Assembly: GCF_905171765.1 (NCBI RefSeq)
Contig: NC_053390.1
Location: 587,848,471 to 587,912,470, forward strand
From: Bufo bufo
Taxonomy: Eukaryota > Chordata > Amphibia > Anura > Bufonidae
Length of the DNA: 64,000 nt
Direction of reading: 5' to 3'
Below are positions 23,042 through 33,297 of the stretch, piece after piece. The notes beneath the pieces are model-generated. The model was not told where the DNA came from, did not search any database, and saw nothing but the letters and a program-made list of their open reading frames with translations. A program made the translations under genes and the position numbers. Each line of letters begins with the position of its first letter. Position 1 is the stretch's first letter.

Positions 23042-24525
23042 CAGAGGGGGGGGGGTCTTCAGACCTCCCCCCTTTTAAAAAAAAATGTTTTGTTATGTTG
23101 TGACCTTGCGCTAAAATTAAAGAAAATCTAGTTTTTCCCACATCATTCTGCCCTCAATACCCCATAATGAGAAAATGAATACAGAATGTTCAAAATATTT
23201 GCTAATTTATTGAAAAGAAAAAAAAAAAGGTTGCATAATTATTCAGACCCTTTACTTAGTACTTAGTTGAAGCACCCTTGGCTGCAATTACATTATATGA
23301 TGCCTCCCCTTTTTTTTTTAGGGGATTTTCCACAATTCTTCTCTGGATATCTTCAAGCTTTGTCAGGTTGGGTGGGGACTTTTCAGGTCTCTCCAGAGAT
23401 GTTCGATTGGGTTTAAGTCAAAGCTTTAGCTGGGCCACTCAAGGCCACAATTGTGTTGTCTTGGCTGTGTGCTTAATATCATTGTCTTGTTGGAAGGTAA
23501 ACCTTTGGCCCAGCTTGAAGTCCAGAGCACATTGGATCAGGTTTCATTAATATCTATGTATAGTGTTCTATTAAGCTTTCCCTTGACCCTGACACATCTC
23601 TCTGTCTCAGCCTCTGAAAAACACCACCACAACATGAGGCTGCCACCACCATGCTTCACTGTAGTTGTGGTATTGGGCAGTGGTTTTCTCCAGGCATGAC
23701 ACTTAGAATTGAAGCCAAAAAGTTTAATCTTGGTTTCATCAGACCAGAGAATCTTGTTTCTCACAGTCCTTTAGGTGCTTATTTTTATTTATTTTATTTG
23801 TTTGCAAAATCCAGGCTTTCATGTGTCTTTTTACTGAGGAGAGGTGTCTTTCTGGCCAGTCTGCCATAAAGCTCAGATTGGCGGAAGGCAGATTGCTGGA
23901 TGTTTTCTGCCATCTGCACACAGGATCTTTGGGGCCATTGGGTTCTTGATCAGAGTACCAAGGCCCTTCTCTTCTGATAACTTAGTCTGGTGGGGTGGCC
24001 AGCTATAGGAAGAGTCCTGGTTGTTTCAAACTTCTTCCATTTAAGAATTATAGAGGTCATTGTGCTCTTGGGGGCTGTCAGTGAAGTAGTAAGTTGTGTA
24101 TCCTTCTCCAGATCAGTGCCTTCACACAATCCTGTATCTAAATTGTACAGGAAGTTCTTTCTTCCTCATGGCTTGGTTTTTGCTCTGATGCATTGTCAGC
24201 TGTAAGACCTTCTATAGACAGCAGTGTGTCTTTTGAAATCAAGTCCAAACAACTGATTTTACCATAAGTGGGCTCTAATCAAGGTGTAGCAACATTTCAA
24301 AGATGATCAAGAGAAATGGGAGGTCAAGTGTAATAGCACTTAAATTTTTCCTTTTTAATAAACTTTCTAAACATAAACTAGTAAAATTCTGTTTTCACTA
24401 TGTCAATATGGAGTACTCAGTGCAGAATGATGGGGGAAACTTTTTTTATTTTTATTTTAGCACAAGACCACAATTTAACAAAATGTTAAAAACGTGAAAG
24501 GGTCTGAAGACTTTCCGAATACATT
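23042..24525 (-). mobile_element. Near-full-length decayed Tc1-like transposon
   Basis: Both ends carry GTCTTCAGACC-type inverted termini (23055 and, inverted, 24499-24515) and the adjacent TTTTGTTATGTTGTGACC / TGTGGTCTTGTGC subterminal text. Between them, on the minus strand, the whole transposase can be followed from its start near 24170 to its end near 23270, broken by stops and frameshifts. Length and order match vertebrate Tc1 elements of about 1.5 kb. Confidence 0.85.
23270..24175 (-). pseudogene. Tc1 transposase pseudogene
   Basis: Recognisable blocks in order on the minus strand are MRKKELPVQF near the start (about 24170), the HTH-region text ILKWKKF and TTRTLP (about 24040), LSFMADWPERHLSS (about 23860), NKILWSDETKIKLFGFNSK with the second catalytic aspartate (23761 down), TVKHGGGSLMLW, and the C-terminal end near 23275. 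Multiple stops and frameshifts interrupt it. It is a dead copy of a DD34E transposase. Confidence 0.85.
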
Positions 24526-24918
24526 CTTTCTATCTTTCTATATATCCACTATCTATCTATGTATCTATCTATTTTTCTGTCTAGCGGATGGGGTGAATAA
24601 AGCGGTCCACCACTATTTCACCTCACTTGTAGTGCTAGCTGATTTGCTGCTTTAGTATTCATTGGCTTAGAACCCACAGCCTGGAGGGATTGAAACCCAG
24701 TGTAATCATCTTTTTGACTTGTGCTGCTGTTATCTTGTTTCTATATCTATCTATATATCTCTATAGTATATCTATTATATCTAACTATCTGTCTACTCTA
24801 TTGTATCTTTCTATTTCCTTACTACCTATCTCTGTATTTATCTCTTTATCAATTTTTTCTATCATCTATCTCTCAATCTGCATATAATATAATTGTCCTA
24901 TGTATTGAACTAATTCAT
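24526..24918. repeat. Imperfect TCTA-rich tract and flank
   Basis: Degenerate TCTATC words (24526-24585 and 24740-24890) flank a short plain stretch. It looks like a decayed tetranucleotide array adjoining the pure one. Confidence 0.6.
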
Positions 24919-24919
24919 G

Positions 24920-24976
<57 letters not shown>
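24919..24976. repeat. (TCTA)n microsatellite
   Basis: About 14 perfect tetranucleotide units. Confidence 0.95.
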
Positions 24977-24977
<1 letters not shown>

Positions 24978-26440
24978 CAATTCATACAGGAAGGGGCAAT
25001 TACACTGCAATTAGTATCCTCCCAAGTAAGAAAAGCATAATTTTGAGACTTTAGTCAGTTATTAGGAATCTAGAATCACTGCTTGCGAAAGTCTTGCCTT
25101 GGGGAGAAAGAAGAGAAAGTCATGTAACCTAATGCTGGTGGCAATGGTAGTAAAAGTTGCAAATTAGCATTTAATGATGCATAGCACAAATTGTATATCT
25201 ACATATGTTCCAGCAATGTGCCTATATAGAAGGGAAGGTTGTGATCTATATCTTTTGCTATCCTCAGACACATGCATGTAATTAGTGTTGATTTATTTAG
25301 ATAAATAGCATATGTTTATCATGAGCTGCCATATCAGGTAACCTGTCCAACGTGTTATTTCAGTTAAAATTATAATGTTCTCTTTTCTTTGACATATTAT
25401 ATGTCACTTATCTTATGATGTGCAGTTCATGTTAGCTCATTTTGAAGGAAAAATTTGAAAGAGGCAAGTTAATATAAGCCAGATGGCTGCTGTGATAAGA
25501 TGGGGTGCTGGGAATATCTGTCTAGAATGGCCAGTGCTGAAGGGATGAATTCCCTGTCTGCACATCTTATTCAGGAACAGAGGACTGCACATAGGACAAG
25601 CAAGAGACTTACTGCAAAACCAACCACATAAGCTCGGGTCAGTATGACCACAACACAGCTGTGTAGCATTTATTTTGTAATGAAATAGAAGCAAATGCAG
25701 CAAGATTTTACATATGTCGAAGAGTTGAGTTTGTCATTAAGCATAACTTATCATGGTATGTCTGCTAAGTACTTTTCCATAGGACTTTCAGATTATTATC
25801 CTACGAAAGAGACACAATCACAAACAACTAATTCAGTTCTGCTGCATCTGAATGTTAGTTATAGCAGGGTCAAATAGTTTTTCTTCTACTTTTTGTGATC
25901 ATCACTTGTCAATAATAGTCAATTATGCAAATACAAGAAAGAGCATAAAGAATATGCATTTTTTATTGAAGCCTCTATGTGTCTGTTCACCAGATGGAAC
26001 TTTAAGACATGCTTTAATGTACAGTATGAAACCACAGCAATAAACTAAACATACCTTACACTGTTCGGTACACAATACAATAGTAACTGATGTCAGCCCA
26101 CAGCATTCTGGGTATCCTTGCATCAACTTCACATAATGACATCACTATCATTAATTGACTTTGTCACGTATTTTCTGTACTTCAACATGATATCAAGATA
26201 AGAATCTTTGACTTGTTCTCTGATATTTTATGCTAGGACTTAAAACCTCTAAGTGGAGAATCTCTTATGTGATATTTTACATTGGCAGTGGCTATTTACA
26301 TTGCTATCCAGGTTATCATTCTGCCCAGAAATAACATTTCACACCTTAAAAAGTTGGTTTAATACTAATATACAGCAACAGTGACTAGAGTATATTTATA
26401 CCCAGGTAATTCATATGCAAGCATAGGATGTTTACAAGCA
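24977..26440. other. Unassigned intronic DNA
   Basis: No transposon end or coding signal was recognised. A short Cys-containing minus-strand frame at 25437-25703 was considered as Dkk exon 2 and rejected. Confidence 0.4.
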
Positions 26441-26620
26441 TAGTCTATCTATCTATCTATCTATCTATCTACCCAATATCTATCTATCTATCTACCCAAT
26501 ATCTATCTATCTATCTCATCTATCTATGTACCCAATATCTATCTATCTATCTACCCAATATCTATCTATCTATCTATCTATCTATCTACCCACCCAATAT
26601 CTATCTATCTATCTACCCAA

Positions 26621-26689
<69 letters not shown>

Positions 26690-26720
26690 CATCTATCTAA
26701 TTATCTATTTCATGGATCTA

Positions 26721-26767
<47 letters not shown>

Positions 26768-26768
26768 C
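26441..26768. repeat. Compound (TCTA)n array with ACCCAATATC spacers
   Basis: Blocks of TCTA units are separated by five to six copies of the decamer-like interruption ACCCAATATC, then by pure TCTA and a TCTAATTA variant. It lies about 230 bases inside intron 1 from dkk2 exon 1. Confidence 0.95.
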
Positions 26769-26997
26769 ATCTATCTATATTGATGTTTAATAAAGTATAT
26801 AGCCATTTAGTATATAGCCATAGTGCTATGTAAGACAATGTGCAATAACCAATACAAATGCATTTTCCATACTTAATATCTCATCCTTTCAAATTAAAGT
26901 GACATACATATACAATAAGAAATACTCTTTAAAAGAAAAGCCAATATACAGAATTCACAGTAAGACAAAAATATATGAAGCCAGAATGAAATATTAC

Positions 26998-27216
26998 CTG
27001 ACCAAGGCTCTTCCCTTTCTTGTGGGAAATTCCATGCTGGAAGCTTAAAGACCTGTTGGTGGCCAGAACAGGAGTCTGTCCCACTATAATGGACTTGATG
27101 GAGTTGACCTTGGATCTGGAGGTGTCTAGTTGGGTACTCTCCACCACCAAAACTACAGCTAGTAGAGGTAGTAGACAGCAAGACTCCCCATTCCACCCCA
27201 GGAAAACCATGTTCAT
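26998..27216 (-). CDS. dkk2: Dickkopf-2 coding exon 1 (partial gene)
   Basis: This exon encodes the N-terminal 73 residues of a secreted Dickkopf protein, which binds LRP5/6 and Kremen outside the cell and modulates canonical Wnt signalling. The peptide has a hydrophobic signal segment (SCCLLPLLAVVLVVES, residues 12-27), then the Dkk-conserved stretch KVNSIKS (36-42), an NRS glycosylation sequon (54-56) and KKGKSLGQ (66-73). Order and spacing match exon 1 of vertebrate DKK2, which I recall as 74 residues in human ending in KKGKNLGQ. The reading frame ends in phase 0 at CAG followed by a consensus GTAATA donor at 26997. The start was placed at 27216 (A at -3); the ATG two codons downstream at 27210 has a stronger context (A at -3, G at +4) and could be used instead. 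The cysteine-rich domains lie in later exons that are not in this window. Other Dkk paralogues fit the sequence less well. No disruption is seen. Confidence 0.9.
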
Positions 27217-27757
27217 CCTTCAGCACTGAGTGAAAGTGAAGGAAGGAACTATGACACAATTCTCCAAATGTCTGAAACTGAAGGCACTTCAGGATCTGCT
27301 CTCTCTAGTTTACAATCACACCCAATAACTTTAAACAGTTACTGGGGAAACTGCACATCTGGTTGTTTGAATACATGGGAGTGGAAAATGCAATGTATGC
27401 ACTGAAAGTCATCAGCATTCAATAAACCTCCTGAATAGAATTAGGATTTACAGTGAATGATGTCTTATTATCAGTCTTCAGTTGTATAGATTTTAGTGTC
27501 CATGAAAAGAGGGGCTCCAGCTCAGACTTTGATTGTCCTCCTAGTGAGGTCCAGCAGCATCCTTAGACAGGAATCCAGGTGAGCAGCTGTAGGGCTGGGA
27601 TGCTGCAGGAACACTTCTCCAGTCCCATGCACAGAGAGCCAGTCTGCCAGTCCAGCAGTGAGCTAGCAGTGATTTACAGAACCTGATCACTGTGTAATAA
27701 CACCCATACAAACATTCCTTGCGATTCTGACTCTTTCTGGCTTCCCTTTTCTCTTTG
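27217..27757 (-). other. dkk2: Probable dkk2 5' untranslated region
   Basis: This is the roughly 540-base segment between the predicted start site, about 25-30 bases below the TATA box, and the dkk2 start codon. I saw no obvious transposon and no splice signal that must be used, so a single-exon leader is the simplest reading. It contains a TCF/LEF-type heptamer, ATCAAAG on the minus strand near 27522-27528. The 5' end is inferred from the TATA position only. Confidence 0.5.
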
Positions 27758-27777
27758 GTCTTTAATGACCTCAGCTC

Positions 27778-27824
27778 CTTTCTTTTTATAGGTTTCCACA
27801 ATGAGTTTCTTTCCCCCGCCCACA
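27778..27824 (-). promoter_or_regulatory. dkk2: Probable dkk2 core promoter (TATA plus GC box)
   Basis: On the minus strand TATAAAAAGA lies at 27781-27790. A GC box (GGGCGGGG, plus-strand coordinates 27814-27821) lies about 24 bases upstream. The pair sits about 560 bases before the dkk2 start codon and in the right orientation, predicting transcription from about 27755. The sequence around it is free of recognisable transposons, unlike the rest of the window. No transcript evidence is available. Confidence 0.5.
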
Positions 27825-29550
27825 TCCAGGAGTGACAAAGCATGAAACTGATCCCCCAGCTACTTTTAACATTTGGAAGGAAGACGTGAGAGGGAGAGAT
27901 GCCCTCCTGAGAAGTTTATCCACATGCTTCCTACAAGACTGCATCCTGGAGTGCAAAGGCTCACCTCTCGTTCCTTGTCCTCTATGCACAAGGCATTAGA
28001 AGATCCACATTACAATGAGGCACATCATATTGTTCTGTCTTTCCTGCCCTACTAGCAATTACTGTGCAGCTGTTCCACAGGAAATATTTCCTTTCTTTTC
28101 TGTCCTTCTGAATGTCAGACATCCCTCATATACAAGCATTCCATGTGGGATGTCCAGAGCTTGATGCTGTATGTTTCTAATATAGAATTCTGTGTAATAG
28201 CGTTATGGTAAATATATTCTACCATATGGTTAGCAAATCAAAGCATAGCCTCCAATAAATATATGGGCATGGTCCCAGCTCCCACAGATTGGTAATTGGG
28301 TGCAGGTATACAGGCATTTATATGCTCTGATTTCCGAATTCCTGCTAAGTAAAGCAAGTCTGTTTTACATGAGTGCTTGATAAATGTTACATCAGATCAG
28401 CTTTCTTTGAGCTGCAGTACACGGCTGAAGATGTTAACGCCAAAGTTCTCAGACTGTAATATGCAAAGTTATAGCATCTTCCAATAGAGCTTTGATTACT
28501 GCCAAACCTATGCGTGTATTACAGTGACAAATAACACCTATGGGAGTTATAGCTGGGTTTATGTTAGAAACATGAAAATTTTAACGTAACTTTCTAACAT
28601 ACTTTGTGTTATTTCTCACCATTTTCTAGAAAATTCATTGATGTACACCAAATTGCTGTTTTTAACATTCCCCTCATTTAAAAAAAATTAAGTTAAATAT
28701 TAAGCTATATATATATCCCAAAATGGTACAAAAACCTACAACCTGTGCCATAGAAAACAATGGGACAGAGAATTAAAAATAAGTTATAGGTGTGACGACA
28801 TAAAAATTATATACTTTTTCCCCCCATAAAACATGCTAAATCAACTAGATCTTAGAGATCCAAAGGAAGGTAAAACCCATAAGGCATGAGACAATCAGTA
28901 TCAATAATTTGACATGAATGTCTCCTGTCAAGTTGATGATCAAACAAGGGAGCATGTAATTCAATAGAAATATTCTGCAGTCCTGAGGCAACCAATGTTA
29001 AAATTTTGCAACTAGAGATCATAACTCTATGGGAAAACTAGTAATTGGTTCCAAAGCCCCCAAAAACGTCAACCCAAAAGATAAAGATTAAAGAAAAATA
29101 AGCACATAACTAATACAGATAATGCACGTCTTTACATACTGTATAACAAAATGTAGATCACCTTCTATGTAGATGTCAGGATCCTGTATAGTACACACAG
29201 TGTAGCACAGTATAGAACATGCAGTTGTGTACTATACTTTAGAGAGGCACTACTAGACAGCAATGCAGTAAGGCAAGTGTTTTGCCATATAAGTATCTAT
29301 GCTGATTGTTTGGATCATGACAATCACATGTGCCACAAATCAGAAATGTCTCTATCCTTGTTTGTTGAACTTTGATGGCCAAATCAAAGTTCCACTTTTG
29401 ATTTGGTTATAAATCAGTTTAGAAGATTGTTCAGGAGAGGTCACAGAGCAACCAAAGTTGGAGAAGCCAAACTAAAATGGCTTAAGAAGTTCCTACGTCT
29501 ACGTTATTATTTTAGTGAAAGTTAAACGTTTTTTAACCTCTTACTGTGGT
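27825..29550. other. Upstream flank of dkk2, no element recognised
   Basis: This 1.7-kb stretch immediately upstream of the predicted promoter shows no transposon ends, microsatellites or gene-like frames, a contrast with the rest of the window. It could hold proximal regulatory sequence. Confidence 0.4.
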
Positions 29551-29559
29551 AAAAAAAAA

Positions 29560-30065
29560 AATTTTTTATCTATATTTTTATTCCCTGTCTGCCAAAAGCT
29601 ATAACTTTTTAAAAATGTTTCCATTCACATAGCCATAAGAGGGCATATTTTAGCAGGACAAGTTGTACTTTCTTGCAGGATAAGTTGTACTTTCTAATGG
29701 CACCATTTAATATTTCATATAATGTAGTGGGAAAAAGAAATTCCAAATATGCTAGAATTGGAAAAAAAATTAAATTCTTCAGTGTTTGATGGGTCTCGTT
29801 ATTAAGGCGTTCACGCATTGCCTATTCTATAGGTCAGTATGATCACAGTGATACTAAATGTATATACATTTTATGTTTTAATAAATGTTATGTTTTAATA
29901 CTTAAAAAAAAAGCATTCTGACATCCATGACCATTTAATATTTTTATAAAGTGAGCTGTGTGATGACTCTTTTTGCAGGTCAATTTTTTAGTTTTTATTG
30001 ATATAATTTTGGAGCATGCAAGACTTTTTGATCACTTTTTATTCAATTTTTTGGGGGAGGAGAAG
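29560..30065. repeat. Anuran interspersed repeat (AGCCATAACTTTTTA type)
   Basis: Words such as AAAGCTATAACTTTTT, CATATAATGTAGTGGGAA, ATTCTATAGGTCAGTATGAT and TTTTTGATCACTTTTTATTC occur in the order I associate with a very abundant frog repeat. Several of them (AGCCATAACTTTTTTA, TAGGTCAGTACGATTATGG) recur at 38640-39110. Confidence 0.55.
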
Positions 30066-31091
30066 CAGTGGATACCCACGGAAGAAGCAGTAGTGAAACC
30101 CAATTAATTGGGCAGTTCTCCATCTGGGAGTTTTTTCATTGTCATGTGCCATGTTTAACTGCTTTTGTTAGTACAATAATTTCTGTGTGTTTGGAAAATT
30201 GCCACGGCACTTCACTATTCTGGGCTGTCGTCCTGTTTTCTTCATATAGGGATTTTAGAAGACATCTTTTGTAGCAATGATGGAACAACAAATAACAATA
30301 TCACCTCGAGGTTTTGAAAGATACCTGAGGATACCTGCACATGAGACTTTTTTTCCCCAGAATATCTGTAATTGTTTTTGCTGAATTATCGATGCAATGT
30401 GGGCCCGTTCTTAACTCTTTGACAGATGAACCTGGGTTATCTTATACAATAGCCTTTCTATGCATTGATAACACAGGACGATGAAATTACAGGGGGAAGA
30501 GCAGAGCTACAGCCAGGAACAGCAGACATTCACAGCCTGACATAGAAAAGGAAAGAGCAAAGGGAGTTATGTCAAATGATTCAGTGCTGATGCTCTAGTG
30601 TTACTGGCCGCTGTGGTGGAGCATATACCTGTGAATATCAAGTTTTTTGTTGGGTTCCAAGCCTGATAAAATCAGAACAGCCACTGCATTATACTGCATT
30701 ACCTACAGCTGGTAATACATGAAGTTGTGAGGCTGGAGGAACTGCCACCACAGCCCAGGGAAGCATCATGGCCGCAAACAGGCTGAGATCTATTCTAAAA
30801 GAACAAGGGTGTTGGAGTTAAGTACCAGAAATGATCCCTTTAGTAAGTCTTCTATTTAACATACAGTACCTTACTGGCCTAATGGGTATGACACACAGGG
30901 GCAGTACATGTATGAAGTAATAATGTTGCAGGCACAAAAGCTGTAGGCACAGAAGCTGTACCATGCTTTCCTCTACAGAAATCAGTTGTTGCCCAAAGCC
31001 AATAGTTCATGTTAATAATCAAGATTGAGGATAACTTCCTTCTTATCCGTTTAATCATTTAAATTATATGATTAGCAGCAACGGCGACATC
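30066..31091. other. Unassigned upstream DNA
   Basis: No element or gene-like signal was recognised. Confidence 0.35.
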
Positions 31092-31099
31092 TAATAGTG

Positions 31100-31236
31100 C
31101 AGGCATGTCCAAACTGCGGCCCTCCAGCTGTTGCAAAACTACAACTTCCAGCATGCCCTAATAGCTGTAAGCTATCCAGGCATGCTGGGAGTTGTAGTTT
31201 TGCAACAGCTGGAGAGCCGCAGTTTGAATATGCCTG
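31100..31236. mobile_element. Palindromic hAT MITE, 137 bp, perfect 8-bp duplication
   Basis: The termini CAGGCATGTCCAAACTGCGG and CCGCAGTTTGAATATGCCTG bracket an almost perfect hairpin (CAGCTGTTGCAAAACTACAA mirrored by TTGTAGTTTTGCAACAGCTG). The flanks are an exact TAATAGTG octamer on both sides (31092-31099, 31237-31244). CA(G)-type ends plus an 8-bp duplication define hAT. Confidence 0.9.
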
Positions 31237-31349
31237 TAATAGTGTCAATAAGGGTAGCTTCATGAACTACATATAATGCATTTGGAAAGTCTTCAGACCC
31301 TTTCCCTTTTTTAGCATTTTGTTATATTGCAGCCTTGTGTTAAAATAAA

Positions 31350-32199
31350 TAAGAATTCAAATAGTAAATTGGGATACAGCGGCTCACCCCTATCACGTAT
31401 GGATAGGTGCTCACCCTCTAGTCCTACCCTCAGGACCACAAAGAATGCAAAACGTATAGAAGGAACGAGGGGGCACACACACCAGGGAAACACTAGATGG
31501 ATGAATAATTTGATGTTTAATGTTTAATACTCTAAAAACAAACCCCTAAAATCACATAAAACGTACATCAAATAACTACAATAGCAGCCTATATAGCATG
31601 TACATATAACGCCACAGATATAATATATTGACAACTGTGCAGCCGGTGTAGTAGTGAGACACTCCTATGGGTGCAATATATTAGAGTTTGATGTGTAACA
31701 GTTCATCCGAACAGTGTCCCAAATCATACGGTGCTGCACAGAATAAACCAATAGTGGTAGTAATATAAGAAGTCCTGAAGATAGCCCCAACAGATGTATC
31801 GGATGAGGCAATGAAGATGACTGTATTTCAATGTCCGGTATTTGAAAGTAAGTACAGAGATGCGTACGGGTAAAGCGCATAGGCACTGGCCTCCAGATTA
31901 CTTACAGTGTCCAGCCGCTTCAGGTCTCCCGGTCTCACCCCTCCTTGCTGCCTAGCCGCAGCACGATTTCCCAGGTGGCCGAACCCGGCCGTCTGTGGCG
32001 TCCCACGTGACCTGGTGCTCTGGGGTTCCGGGCAGACGCTTAGATGACGTCACTGCTGTGCGGCGGTAATTTTAAATCTGGATCTGGATCTCTTGCGCTT
32101 TCGATTTGAAGTATAGTTTCTTTGTCCTTTTTCTCCTTGAATCCACGCTCACTCTGTATGCCAGACGCGTTTCAGGGTCTTACGCCCCTTCCTCAGTGG
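31350..32199 (-). mobile_element. Retroelement with hammerhead-ribozyme-like 5' end
   Basis: This block interrupts the Tc1 copy. Read on the minus strand it opens with a motif at 32199-32161 that fits the hammerhead core: CTGAGGA, a stem AGGG/CCCT, GAA, ACGCGT, C, and flanking CCA/TGG as stem I. Short stem III hammerheads of this type are known from Penelope-like elements. The rest (31350-32160) is non-coding. I could not find a clean target duplication, so the exact left border is unsure. Confidence 0.6.
32161..32199 (-). ncRNA. Putative hammerhead ribozyme motif
   Basis: All invariant positions of the CUGANGA ... GAA ... (N)UH core are present. Stem II is 4 bp (AGGG/CCCT) with an 8-base loop, stem III is the self-complementary ACGCGT with no room for a loop (so activity would favour dimers), the cleavage triplet is GTC, and stem I has at least CCA/TGG. 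Activity is untested. Confidence 0.5.
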
Positions 32200-32428
32200 C
32201 CCATCATTCTGCACTCAATATCCCATAATGAAAACGTGAAAAAGAATGTTAGAAATCTTCATAAGTATTCAGACCCTTTACTCAGGATGTAGTTGAAGCA
32301 CCTTTGGCAGAGATTACAGCCTCTGGTTTCTTTGGTTTGATGCCACAAAGTTTGCAGACCTGGATTTAGGAAATCTCTGCCATTCTTCTATGTAGATCCA
32401 CTCAAGCTCTGTCAGGTTGGATGGGGAC

Positions 32429-33251
32429 TAGTGTTGAGGGAATTGAAGTTAACAAAGTGCAATTCGATCCGAATTTCAGGAAAAATTTGATTCGCTACAA
32501 ATCCGAATTTCTTGGTGCTTTGTGGTAACGAATCAAATTATTCTGAAATAGCTGTAAGAAAAAATGCATACTCACCTCATTCATTTGATCGTGGAGAGGC
32601 TGTTGCAGCCATCTTGATTGAAGAAAACGCGCCAATTCTTGGGCGGGTGTGTTTACGTCATCACTAGTGTTGAACGAATCGTTCTTCGGACCCTAAATCT
32701 GAAATCGATTCATTCAAAACTTCATTTGAATGCTGTACAGAGATTCGTCTCGGTACAGCATTCACATGTATGGGCTCCTGCGAGGGAAATTCGTTATTAC
32801 CGAAGTCTTGAGGGACTTCTAGTAACTTCAGGATTTGATTTTTAAACTTTAAAACCATTTAAAACCATTTTGAAACAGGTACCTGCTGGTACAGAAACTT
32901 TCTTCGGATCCATGTTTTAAAATGGTTTTAAAGTTTAAAAATCGATAGCCGCAATGGCCTCTCCGCAATCAAATGCATGAGACGAGTATGTATTTCTTTG
33001 TTTTAACTTCTGATTAACCCCCTGATAGGCTGAATGTGACTCGTAGATGCAGCAATCATCATTGAATGCAGCATCTGAGGGGTTAATTGATGGGGGTGGC
33101 TTGATCACTGTTCCCCGTTATTGCGCCTCTTCCATACAATGGAATGTGATTCCTTACGAAGTAATTCGTAACAAATCGAATTTCTTGTCAAAGTATGGCA
33201 AAGCAGCCGAATCTAATTTTTTAAAACTATTTTATTTATTTTTTATCACTA
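32429..33251. mobile_element. hAT MITE (TAGTGTTGA ends) with a nested relative
   Basis: It starts TAGTGTTGAGGGAATTGAAG and ends TTTTTTATCACTA. The flanking octamers ATGGGGAC and ATGAGAAC match 6/8. The Tc1 sequence resumes directly after it. A second similar terminus, TAGTGTTGAACGAATCG at 32663, with a hairpin of AAACTTTAAAACCATTT words (32840-32945), indicates another family member nested within. Confidence 0.65.
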
Positions 33252-33297
33252 ATGAGAACCATCAGTAGACAGCCATTTTAAGGTCTTTCCAGTGATG

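Larger units (their letters stand above)
1..26997 (-). other. dkk2: dkk2 intron 1 (5' part, incomplete)
   Basis: The splice donor at 26997 makes the whole left part of the window intronic on the minus strand. No acceptor followed by the cysteine-rich Dkk exon 2 (a run beginning PCSSD or similar) could be found by eye, so the intron continues beyond base 1. That agrees with the very long first intron of mammalian DKK2. The intron is mostly transposon-derived; the elements are listed separately. Confidence 0.75.

Noticed and set aside
25437..25703. Cysteine-containing minus-strand frame considered as dkk2 exon 2
   Set aside because: The cysteine spacing does not match the Dkk first cysteine-rich domain, and no acceptor and donor frame it.
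26929..26997. Extension of the dkk2 frame past 26998
   Set aside because: The open frame runs on for 23 codons, but a consensus donor occurs exactly where the exon should end and the following residues do not resemble any Dkk.
27541..27843. 100-codon minus-strand frame upstream of dkk2
   Set aside because: Its ATG lies upstream of the TATA box, it crosses the predicted start site and shows no domain.
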